NCBI GenBank assembly: GCA_032622095.1
Contig: CP136065.1
Location: forward strand, 109,907,195 to 109,971,194
Origin: Siphonodentalium dalli
Lineage: Eukaryota > Mollusca > Scaphopoda > Gadilida > Siphonodentaliidae
DNA length: 64,000 bases
Reading direction: 5' to 3'
Below, in pieces: positions 24,532 to 36,800 of this stretch. The notes beneath the pieces are model-generated. The model saw only the letters and a list, made by a program, of their open reading frames with translations, had not been told where the DNA came from and ran no database searches. The stretch's first letter is position 1, and every line of letters starts with the position of its first letter. Made by a program: the position numbers and the translations under genes.

Positions 24532-24584
24532 TTGGATTACGGCTCCTCGCTTAAAGGGATAATCGCAGATTATCGTGACACCCG
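24532..24584 (+). promoter_or_regulatory. Conserved proximal promoter block (copy 1)
   Basis: AATTGGATTACGGCTCC holds an inverted CCAAT box (ATTGG), and GGGATAATCGCAGATTATCG is an imperfect palindrome around GATAATC-GCA-GATTATC. Both survive in copy 2 (25463-25510) although surrounding bases differ, which suggests binding sites. Inverted CCAAT boxes are typical of cell-cycle genes; a role here is inference. Confidence 0.4.
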
Positions 24585-24690
24585 TTGGCTTTTAATCCTT
24601 TGGTATAGTTTACTAATTGAGTTTGTTGGATGCTGATTATCAGGTACCGAAACAGGTACACGCACGCTACTGATGGACTGGTATATGGTG

Positions 24691-24726
24691 TGTATATAAG
24701 ATCGTGAGTTGTACTCTCAATCAGTT
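24691..24726 (+). promoter_or_regulatory. Core promoter 1 of CCNF: TATA box and initiator
   Basis: TGTATATAAG at 24691-24700 is followed 28 bases later (TATA to TCAGT) by CTCAATCAGTTAC, a TCAGT-type initiator, at 24721. The spacing fits RNA polymerase II start sites. The predicted 5' UTR is about 77 nt. Confidence 0.7.
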
Positions 24727-24799
24727 ACATTACTGTTTGCCGAACTCTGATCATCATTCAACACACAAGCTACCTTCTTCATAAAATATACATCACATC

Positions 24800-24863
24800 A
24801 TGTCTCAGCACAGAGTAGCCTTCTTCAACATACCACAAACCATGATCAACACATGCACCAGAG
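24800..24863 (+). CDS. CCNF: CCNF exon 1a (upstream alternative first exon)
   Basis: ATG at 24800 with the codons MSQHRVAFFNIPQTM then INTCTR, ending on the first base of a codon before donor gtaggc at 24864. Joined to exon 2 it gives ...TR-V-IRGLSK. No upstream in-frame ATG lies in the predicted UTR. The N-terminus differs from the Cys-rich vertebrate cyclin F N-terminus, so it is lineage-specific. Confidence 0.85.
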
Positions 24864-27800
24864 GTAGGCATTTGAATTTTGTTGCATATTTTTGTGGCAA
24901 TTATTGAATGTACCCAAGTAAATGTAAATTTTTCATGAATTCACCTTCAAATCAAGATTAAAGTTATTTTCTTATCTAAGTTCAGTAACTTGAATCGCAT
25001 ATTTAAATTTTATGCGCTGAACAGCTTTATAAACGAAATTACCAGCCAAGTGGTATATTAAAATAAATAGAATGGTCAACGCTAATATTGTTTACATATG
25101 CACGCTCCTTATTTATAGAGCTACTATATTCTTAAATCGTGGCACCGATCTTTCTGACATTTCTCAATTAGTTTTTGGATGTCGCTTGCCATCGTTTTTA
25201 TTTATTTCAAACTATACTTTCGTCTCTGTCCGCATTTCAATCTGAAGTTTAATAGCGTTCAAATACTAATTGTTCTGGACAAACCAATGCATACTTCACG
25301 CTGTGTCGGCCCGTTAGATTTCACGCCTACTGAAGAAACCGACTCTACAAACTGTATAACAAAAGTATTATTTCTAATATCTAACACATTAAATTGTTTT
25401 GAAACAATTTGCTTTGTTTCATCAAACATAATTAATCCGAAATACAAACAAGGTTGAAGAGCAAATTGGATTACGGCTGCTCGCACAAAGGGATAATCGC
25501 AGATTATCATCACACCCGTTAGCTTTTAATCCTTTGGAAAAGTTTACTAATTTACTGGGTTGGATGTTGATAATCAGGTACGGAAAACAGGTACATGCAC
25601 GCTACTGATGGACGGGTATATGTGTATATAACATCGTGAGTTGTACTCTCAATCAGTTACATTACTGATTGCCGAACTCTGTGATCATCATTCAACACAC
25701 AAGCTACCTTCTTCATAAAATAACATCACATCATGTCTCGGCACAGAGTAGCCTTCTTCAACATACCACAAACCATGATCAACACATGCACTAGAGGTAG
25801 GAATATGTTGCACTCTTTGTGTGGCAATCAGCATTTTGTGACTATCCTGGAGGGCTTTCTTTTTCCTATATATGGCAAGTTAATGAGTTGAAACTCTTCT
25901 GAGAAAAAGGATGGATTCCCAGAAGTGCATCTCAGATGCCAGTGTAAACAATTTCAGCACAAAAATAAAGTTGACTTTATTTACTTCAGTAAATGTTATA
26001 CCATTACTATTTGTCAGCACTCAACGTCATGCTAAAATATGAATTATATGCTCCAACTCTATTTGGCTCTTAGAATCATTTTCTGCAAAATGGTAATATT
26101 AAGGTGTAAGTATTTGTTCGGGGTTCAGACGTTGTGTTTTCTAAAATAGAGTTTTCGGTAAGTTTTTAATTAATAACAAATATTTCATGTTTGCAGTTAT
26201 ACGAGGGTTAAGTAAGCTGCAGAAGTCTCCAGATAACACATTCATCCCCGTCCATTCGCAATTCCGTCCAAGAACTCGCAGCAGTGTTACAATCTGGAAC
26301 ATTCCTCAAGAAATATTGCTCAAGATAATCAAAAGTTTACATATCAAAGACATTCTCAGTCTCAAACAGGTAGGTGTCCTGAAATATTACTGGTTGAAAT
26401 TTGTTATAATGTGTAAATCAATATGTTTTACAGTAGTAACACTTCCATCATTCCATGACTGGAGCTTCCTGAAATTTTGTGAAAACCCTGTGCCAATGTT
26501 TTCTCTTAAATATATGTGAGTCTCCCATAAGGAGCCTCGCCTATATAAGAGAATACAATGGCCTAACGATATTTCCACTGACCTTGTAAGCAAGTGTCAT
26601 ATATGCGAGGATACATATGGGCGACTCGCATACATAAGTGAATGCACTGGCACAGGGACTTTAATGCTGCACTAGCACAGCTCCTGTCATGAAAGTGTTA
26701 ACATATTGATTTACACTTGAGACTATTATTAATTAAGATATAATTTCAAGTTATTAAAACAGATTCAATGTGTAACCATCTGGAATTAGTGCAAGTATTT
26801 ATTTATTTTATGTAGTATCAAGTCCGGCTTTTTATATGAGGTGCTAGACCTTTAAGTTTAAAATCTTTCATATTAATTTTGAAACAAATATTTGATAATC
26901 TGATTTTTATTCAGGCATGGGAGTTTCAAAAACTTCATAAATTTTATTTCAGTTTCAAAGCATTCACTTTGTCTCTTGAAAATACCTATTAATTTTACCA
27001 CAAATGTGTGGCATAATGATTTCAGAATATTATTTATTATCCTTTGATATTACAGGTTCACAGATATTTCTTTAACTTAATTGAATCTCAGTCAAGTATT
27101 TGGAATACAGCTAGTTTCCAAGACACATGGCCATCTCCAGCTAACCTACATCTATTCGAAAAGTAAGTTTTTTCATCTTGCATTATAGATGCATTTTCCG
27201 ATAAACGCTCCTAAATTACTATTTCTTTGGCTTTGGGGGTAAAAATTATTTGATTTTAGTCGAGGAACCCACCCATCAAAGCTCAGAGTGATCAGATATA
27301 TATTTTTGAAGTTTATTATTTCTCGATTATTTGTGGCCCAGAAAAATGTTGTCAAATGGATGGTCTCGGACAAAATTGCAGATGAAGATGGATGACTAAA
27401 ATCAAGTGGTAATACGGCCAATTTTCGTGATACTCAAGTGATAATAATGCCATATTTCGTTGAACAACATGTTGATAAATAACATGTTTTGGAAATTTGA
27501 TACCATAGTTCACAGTGGTTAGAATTATTTTGTTGCAATAAACCAAAGTTTGACTTTGGATATAGAATTGGGTTCCATCCTTCCTCTCTTAGTCATCATA
27601 CGCTGGATTTGAATGATCTTTTTGTTTCTTGAATTGGTATTAATTAGGACATTGACATTAATGTCTCTATATTTACTTTTCAGAGCTGCTGAACATGGGA
27701 ACATTGAAGGTTTAGTCAAACTGGGCTTAGCTTACTTGTATAATGAAGGACGTAAGTACTCATCTATCTTTGTTTTTCTATGCATGCCTTTGCTTGAACA

Positions 27801-30800
27801 GTAGATATCATATTTACTCATTTGGTTAATTGCTAACAGACATGAAGTCATGGTTGGAAGATGTGTAGAGTGGGGAAAACCTATGACTTACTCTATGGTA
27901 AATGTTTGCCGCTTTTTACTACTTTTTTGTTGGATTGTCATTAAAAAAAATCGTTTCTAAAAGGAATTGTTTTTGGGCATGTCCGAATTTCTTATATTTA
28001 ATAAAATCAGCAGAAAACTATTGATTTAATTTGACTTTATCAAAGTTTTATTTTCATGGATACAGGTTGTTTGTGGAATACATATATATGATAACTAATT
28101 TCCAACTGTTATTTTTTTGGATATTTAAAAAAAAAATTCTCACGGAATCACATCTATGTAAAATGAAACTAAGATGTTTTGAATTTCAATTATAAGTTTT
28201 GACATGACTTGTTATCAAGATCTCAGAGTTTTGGAATCAAAACATTTAACCCTTTACCCAACAAACCGGCCAAAACCGGCCAAATAAAGATTCAACAGCC
28301 TAAAATATCTTCGGTCTGTCTCAATAGAACCATACACATATGGATATCATTGGAACCGGCTCCTTGACCACATTGTGATAGTTACAGTTATGCCCTGTGC
28401 CAATGCATTCTCTTATATATGCGAGTCGACCATAGGTCGCCTCGCATATATAAGAGAATGCATTGGCCTAAAAAAAATCTTTTTTTCTTACATTCTTTAA
28501 CAATTTTATAATTTTTAATGTGTTAAGCCAATGCATTCTCTTATATATGCGAGGCGACCTATGGTCGACTCGCATATATAAGAGAATGCATTGGCACAGG
28601 GCCCTTCTGTTGGGTAAAGGGTTAAGTGGTTAGCCCAAAGTTATCATAACCAGCAATTTGAATAATTCTGACTTAATGTTTCAGTGCCAGGAGACCAGGA
28701 AGGCAAGAAGATTGTCAGGAATGGCGAGGCAGCTGCAAATATGTTCATTAAGCTAGAAAACCTACTGCCAAACGTGACCCCATTCACATGGCTCTTCATC
28801 CGTCCACCGTGGTCCATTAATGGTGCCTGTTGTAAAGAATGTGTATTCTCCTGCATGCAGAAACATTTACAAAAGGTGAGAATCTTATCCCTTTGATAAC
28901 TGAATTTACTTCCAGATGAAATTTGTTTGACAAACAGAAGATATTAATTTGATAGTCTAAAATGCATTAAAATTGATCTCACACCCGTTAGACGTGAGGC
29001 ACATTTATTGAACCATTGAATACATATTGTTGTACAGGACAAGTGAAATGAATATAAGCCGGAACTACTTCAAATTGACGTTGTTGCCAAGAACCGTGAT
29101 GTGACATACATAACATCAGCCCTTTTAATTCAGATTGTTTGGCTTCGGCAACCCTTTATCGTGGCCCAGTTTGCTTCAGCAAATGGCTTCGGCATTGCCG
29201 ATTGCCATAGCCAATTATGAGGGCTGTAACATCAACGATCTGCCTCTGGTCATGCGCATATAATTACTGATTTTAAACATGGACTATACCATAAAGGTAG
29301 TTTAATTATAGAATAAATGGTTTAATCTTATCCGACAAGTGTGTGGAATAAACACAGGACACAACTTGCATCATAAGATCATAATCTAGAATCTTTCATT
29401 GAACTCGTTGTGGACATAGCATGATCACATTTCACTCAAACTCTGCTTTCATGAAAAATATATCCTTGTGCCATCTGCAACTCATTCGATAAAAGATTCT
29501 ATTAAGATGCGTGCTCTGTCTTAACCCACTTTTAGTTTTATGGAAACATGTGCATCAATTTGCAAAGTTATCTGGAGTTATTGCTCTTCTTGTATGTTGC
29601 ATACATAATTTCTTTGTTCAATGTATATTATTCAGTCAGACATCAGTACTTTCTTTTTCCCTAACTTCACACAAAGATAAAATAACTTTATAATATGTGC
29701 ACCTGCAATTCTTAGTGGCATTGTGTCAGTCATAATTCTAGCTTGGTGTCTGTTAATTTGGTGTCTGTTATAATGACAGGTTAGTTTTGCGAGAACTTCA
29801 CTAATTGTTTCCAGATTTGAATGCTTGCCTTCAAATTGGCAGATTTGGAAGCCATTGATAAAACCCGTAACTAATGCCTGTCATTTCTTTTCAGTATTCT
29901 GATGGAAAAGTAGATGTTTGTGTTGCTCAAATTCTTCAGCTGTTAGACACTGAAAACCATGAGCAGGAGGCAGTGCAACATTTACAAAGTGCTTCAAATC
30001 AGTGCTGTGGTTTTGCCAGCTATATTTTGTGGCAAGAAGAAAAAAGACATAAGGTATTTAAAGGGCCATACCAGGGATTGATTACAAATATTGATGTACA
30101 AGCCTGTTTTGATAGTAAGCCGTCCTCAAAATTAGCTACAGCAATGGGCAATGCCATAGTAAAAGCCGATATAGAAATTGACTTTGAATGTGGAATATAT
30201 AACAAGTATTTATTATTTATTAAGATGTATCATTTTACATAGACTAAGTATTAATAAATCAGTATGCACAAATAATATTTTCTGTTCATTTTGCAAACTT
30301 GAATTAAACAATTATTTGAAGAAAATTAAAATTTAATTTCTTGATAGTAACTTGGCAAGGGTGTTTTACTTACATTTCATTGATTTTGTAAAAGTTAGGT
30401 GAGACTAAAATCATCATTCATTGGAATTTTTAATTCTATTCTGAAGAATTTATGAAGGTTTAAATATTCCATGTTTTCACTTCCTTGTGACAAATTAATG
30501 ACTAGTCGGCCCTGCATGTTAGTTTGCAAAATTAAAATAAACCTATAAAATTTCATAATATGTGTTTTACAATTTTCCATTGTATTTCAGTGTCAAGACC
30601 GTGCAACAGAGCTGTCGAGTATCAGACATTTACGTGATATCTCTAGTCAAGGTCACCTGGATGCTGTGCTGGCTTTGTGCAAGTCATACTGTAGCGGCAA
30701 ATATGGTGGTATATCAGAGTCTCAGGCTGCCATGTTTGTGAGAGAATTTGTAAAGTCTTCCAAACCAAGTCGAACCAATGATATCTTCAAAACATCTAGT

Positions 30801-33800
30801 GAACTTACACCGTCCATGAGGTAAGTAAACACAAATTTCTATCTCAAAATATTATTCTTGTTTCATTTTTACAAAATTTAACTCTTTTATTTAACTCTTA
30901 TGAAGTGATATGACATGTCTGTTGAATACCTCTGACATTGCCCCAGCGAACACATACGGATACAAAGCACCAGCTAATGAAACTTTATCAAACTTTCTAT
31001 TGTCTATATGACTGAAATGTTTGTCTGGACAAGAAATAAATTGATTTACAATAGACTAAAAATATGCTGAAACATCCAAATGATATATACAGCATTAAAA
31101 CTTGAGTATTATGTTTGTTAACACCAAAATTTGCAAATGCACACATGTTCAGAGCTGAGAACTGAACCGTGAACAGACTTTCATTTTTAGAAAATGAAGC
31201 TGCGCATAGTCTCGCTCGCTGGTTTGGGCCCAGGCGCGCAGTTTCTATCAAGATAAAATAAACAGCGGATTGCCGGAAATCCGAAATACATTCATAAATG
31301 CCGCGTAAATTGAATTAGTTAACTCACGATCGATGTCCAGTGAATCTCTTTGATGGTTTAACACTGCTTAATCCACTATCCATAAGCACAAGTGAATGTT
31401 ACACACTATGTTTTATATTGTACATGCTCCTATACAAATTGTAATTCATAATTATTAATAAAGAATCAATTTAATACTCCGATTCCATGCTGACAGAATA
31501 ATATCAACTTCTCCTGGCCACGTGGTCTCGCTTTGATTTTCCAGGAATTTATGTGACGTCATAAGCCATACATAGAAATCATTCAAATGTATTTTTAGCT
31601 TCGAATCATTCAGACAGATTGTGCATTCGACACCGTGTGACCTCAAATAATTTACTGGTGTCGGTGATCAAACGTCGGGCGGGTTGATTGACACCGCACT
31701 GTGAATGGAAAGTTGTGGAATTGGTAACTAGGTCGCGGCACCTTTGATCTCGCGACACATAACACAGGCATTCTCGCAACGTGGAAAATGGGACACATTA
31801 TTAACCAATCTCGTCTGGGTAGACACTGAAAATATCGTTATCAGGTTCGGCCAACTTCGCTCGCTTTATTTGGCCTAGGTGCGCAATCGATCGCTCGCTG
31901 GTATTCAATTTCAGGCGCGCGATGATGCGCGCCTCAAAAATGAAAGTCTGCGTGAATGGTCAACATACACTGTAAACTTACTACCGTAAAAGAAATATGT
32001 CAATTTCAATGGTACTGTCATTGAAAAGTTAGAAAAAGAATGAAATTTCCAATACTTCGTATTTTCAGGTACATTCTTGTTGACTGGCTCGTTGAAGTAG
32101 CCGGTATGAAGGATTTCTCTAGTCAAACCTTGCACATAGCAATCAGTGTGATAGACCGATATCTGCGTGTGCACCAGACATCAAGAACAAAGTTACAGCT
32201 CTTGGGTGTGTCTGCCATGATACTTTGCTCAAGGTAAATAACCTCATTTCTTTGTATGTTCTAATTAATATGTCATAAGCATCAATGAAAATTATCTCTA
32301 TGATTTAGGATAGTATTTCAGAATCTCAATTTATGATATGTTTTTGAAAGTGTAAAACTACATCGATAGCCATTGAAGAGTTATATTTTTTATTTAAGAA
32401 TAAAAAAATCCTCATTGCGTGACTTATAAACCCTATTTTCCATCATAAAATAAAACTTAACCTATACACATCCAAACATTACACCAGGTAGCATGTTTAG
32501 TCCCTTATTTTATTTTTATCTGCAAATGGTGGAAATCATAAGAAAAATATAATTCACCCATAAAGTAGGCCCCGGCGAATCGGATTTTTTCGACCGAATC
32601 GAATCAGGTAAATGATATTCGATTTCGAATCGAATTCAAATCGAATCAGACACCATGTTGAAATGTGAGGAGTTCATAAACAAAACGTAAATACTTATTA
32701 GAGAATTCATCATAGACCTCGGCAGTAATACCGTGTCGAGTTGTCAACCGGAAGCCATTCATGTTATCCACGGAAATAGCCGAATATGGACGATGTAAAA
32801 CAGAAATAAGTTGGGATTACTCAAAATCGGGAATGATACATCGGAACGAGTCATTTGCGCTGCTGCTGGTTGTTGTATTTTGTATCTATAAATCTATTAT
32901 ACCACAACTTGTGTACCCGACTAAAACATTCAAGGAACAGGGAGCATCAGATTCTACTGGAGTCTGGCGATATCAATTCAAATCTCGAAAGTTGGACTCT
33001 TGGAAGCATATTTAATAGCTCAGGGACTAGTATGCTGACGACTACAGTACGGCCACTTAGTAATGCTGAATGGTCAAGTTCCAACCTCCACCACATATAA
33101 GCACTAGGGCACCCGAGTTAGGCATGCAGGAACTAGTTCAACTAGAGTATAGGCCTACCCGAACTAAACGCGAGAGGACGAATGAAAGATCGTACTCGGC
33201 AAAAAAATGTAACTTCAAACAGGCAACGTCAACTCAGAAATCTGATCAAATCTGGTGCCAAATTTGTTGCAAATTGGTTTCTTTTACTACCATAATTTAC
33301 GTACACACTATTAATTAGAAACTATATATACTGAGTACGTCGACCTCTCGCATGAGCGTTGAATTTTGCGACAATTGGTCAATTTGGTCAAACCACCGGA
33401 AGTCGGGTATATACTCTAGTTCCCGCGTGCACAAACTCGGGCACCCCAACGCCTATATGTGGTGGGACATGGCCTTCAGCCTTAGTAGTAGTCTACAACA
33501 GGCGACCCCAGGCCAACGAGTTGTTGAATCGTTGAGCATCAGATCATCACCTTGTTTCTAGCATTATAGACCCCTTGTGACGGCACAAAAGTGTTATACC
33601 GTGAATATTCGCAGGGGCCTACCATAAAGATAGTTTCATTGGCTTTATTGTGTAGAAAATTCTCGGGGCTGGTTATCTTCTGCAAAGGATTCTCTTTTTG
33701 TTGCCATTTTATATACTTCATGATACATTTTTCTGGTTATAGGTTCCTTGGAAAGGATATTATAACCATCAGAGAAGCTGCATGGCTGACTGACAATACA

Positions 33801-36800
33801 TACAGATATGAAGATGTGGTCAGAATGATGGGCGAGATTGTTGCAACCATCAAGGCTAATATCCGAGTATGTAGCTAAAATATCCAATTGTTTGAGAAAT
33901 TCAGAAACCAAGTTGTTTAAATGGACACAAGGCACCCGCAGCAGATAAATGTTCAAAAAACCATAACAGTCAGTAAAAACATCAACACTAAGAAGAACAC
34001 GGAGATATAGATAAACTTTCATTACTGTTACAGTAATTTGTCAACAAAATATTTTAGTCTGAATATGATTTAAAATTGACAATGAATTTTTCAATTCTTT
34101 GACCTTTTCCAATGTTTACCATCAAATTTTGATTAAACTTTGGTATCGTAATGGACTAATTGGATTTTGATCGATGATGCCTAGAGCTGTCACAGTAATA
34201 CACCACTCGAAATTACGAAAAATGTCCCACAGCAAATTTATTATGCTGTGGCATGTTAGATTCCACATCCCACAGTGTGCTGTGGCTAATTTCAAGGATG
34301 AGTAATATTTCCATAACAATAGAACAAAGTCAATCTATTTTCACATGTACCTGTTGATGATAGTTGTTTTTACATACTTTTATGTTATGTTGCAATGCAT
34401 GAACCAACTTCAAAGGCCTTCAGTCCTTTGAATGTGAAAAAGAGAATACCATATGGCTGCATTAGGTAGTAAAATGTAGAAATTCACAAATGAAAGGCAT
34501 TCATTATTTGAATTGCTATGAATATTTATAAAAGTCAAATGATATCTTTAATGTGATCCACATGAAATTACTGTATAAATAACATTTTAATATAAACCAG
34601 TACTTTTAGAACTGTAGTTTCATAAAAAGTTTAAAATTTCAGATATTTTGTGCATGTAATGTCAATCTAAAGTTGACTGTATCTGATGGAGGGGGCACTC
34701 TATGCATAGATTAAGTTTTGAAAGGAATCTTTTATGGAAACTAGGTTTATGAAACTTGGTATCAATTCAAAATGAAAAGTTTTTTCTTTTCCCTTTAGTA
34801 AAACTGGAGAATAACCTTGAGCATTTAATATGTCTCCCTTCCTTCTTTACAGGTAGCGACTGGTCTAGACTATGTTGAATTGTTTTGTCAACTAGCTGCA
34901 TCTGAAAGGAGAACGGCATGCTTGTCAGAGTACATATGTGAGCTGTGCTTGTTGCAGGCGGAGATGGGACAGTATTCACCTGCAATGATTGCAGCCAGTT
35001 CAGTTCTGCTCGCTCGGTTACTCACAAAAGCAGGTGTGTGTTGTTTTTATGGTAACTCCAGTTTCTCTTGTATTTTAACCACAAAAGTGGGTGGTCACTA
35101 TTCCATAGAACTTTTCTTTAACCCATTCTATTCACAGGTCATTTATTGAACTTATTATCTGAACATTTCTGATCAAAGAATATGAATTCTGCACTTATTC
35201 TAATATGCCATGTATTTTGTGAACTCTCCCATAAATGCCAACCTAGATTTTAAAAAATAAATCCAAATTTCAATTTATTTTTCAAAGTGTGTTTGATTTT
35301 AATTCCCAGACTGCCCGTGGCCGAGCAGGATGCAGGAGTTTACAGGTTTCTCATTGGAGGATCTATGCAGGTCATCATTCCACATCCACGAGAAATGCTT
35401 CCTTGAAGGGTCGGTCGTTGATCACAGAGATGTCACACTACAAGCTGTCAAACAGCGATATTCAGAATCAAACTATTATGAAGTCAGCAGTATTGAGGTA
35501 AATATTAAATGGCTTGAAATATTCTTAAATTTAGCTTGTCTACTTGTCAAGTTATATATCTCAGTCATGGGTTATTGGATAGTAATTTTTATTTGGCTTG
35601 AAAGTTTGCCATCGGTATAGCTTTAAAAAAAAATTTGCCTGTTGCCACTATTTACATTTTAGATTTATGTTTCCTTGTTTATTAGCACCAATATAAGTTT
35701 ATGTAAATGTAGGTTGGACATTTTTGTTTTAGATAAATTACTTTGTGGTATATGAGTTGTCTATATACTGAATAAACAACCTTTTTCTAATAGCTCCCTT
35801 GATTTTCATTGTCAAGCAAATATGTAATATGTGAGTTTTTCAACCATTCAATGACTGAAGCTTTCCTGAAATTTTGCGAAAACCCTGTGCCAATGCATTC
35901 TATTATATATGTGAGACTGTGAGTCTCCCATAGAGAGCCTCACATATATACCAGAAAACATTGGCTTAACAATATTTACCTTTCAAAACCTGGCTTGTAA
36001 GCCAATAATTTCTCTTATATATCCCTATGGTAGACTCGCATATATGAGAGATCACACTGGCACAGGATATTTTATGCTGCACAGCGCAGCTCCCATCATG
36101 AAAGGGTTAAATCAGTGTTCTGATATTCAAGTATTTTTGTCCATTTTGAGATCTTATCTGGAACTATTTTCATTGTAGATCATGAGTTACGATGAACTTT
36201 GCTCATCTTTGGGCGTCACGGAGCATTCCATGCAGGGTGCTGAAGTGAGCGTCAAGTTCAAGAATTCAGATGATTTGATACTGTCTCCAAGAAGAAACAA
36301 ATCCAGATACCAAAGGTTTGTGCTCATCTTTAAACTCTTCTAAACTAAATGGATTATCCCAGTCAATTAAATCGTGTACATCGGAATGGTCTATTATTGA
36401 TTTGGAGGGATGTTTTGGGGATAAAAGTGCAAAAGGAGCCCTATTTATTGAGGGAAATGTTTAGATAATAAGTTCAACAAAAGACCTATTGTTGAACTTA
36501 TTATTTGAACATTTCTTTATATGGGATAACTACCCATCAATGATGCTTTAGTATAAAAAGGGTTAAATATTTCAATCTGTGACATTAAAAATCGGGACCA
36601 ATTTTCAAGCTTGATCTGTGTGGGCGTAACATGACCATTTCAATATAAAGATAAGATAAAACTATTTCCTGTCCATACTGGCTTTCTTGAAAGAGGTTCT
36701 ATGTTTAGTAAAAGTTTAGAGTTTACCTGCTACATCATTATTAGTATTTTTTATCTCTCATTTCCTTGTAGACTGCAATCAAGAAAACACTGTTCTGTTA

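Larger units (their letters stand above)
24018..24903 (+). repeat. Tandem duplication copy 1: CCNF promoter and first exon
   Basis: Aligned by eye with 24939-25830, about 920-930 bp further on. Shared landmarks in order: CACCTTCAAATC, AAATAGAAT-GTCAACGC, TTAAATCGT-GCACC, CACTTCACGCTGTGTCGGCC, GAGCAAATTGGATTACGGCT, GGGATAATCGCAGATTATC, CACGCTACTGATGGAC, TATA box, initiator, ATG and donor. Similarity is loose in the distal part and becomes very high over the core promoter, UTR and exon. Confidence 0.9.
24939..25830 (+). repeat. Tandem duplication copy 2: CCNF promoter and first exon
   Basis: Second copy of the segment at 24018-24903, in the same orientation, with only about 35 bp between them. 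Homology fades shortly after the exon 1b donor (GTGGCAAT shared at about 24894 and 25821). Confidence 0.9.

Noticed and set aside
29874-30242. 122-codon frame extending CCNF exon 6 through its donor
   Set aside because: The match to cyclin F stops at HK before the donor gtattt at 30054; the rest is intron read-through.
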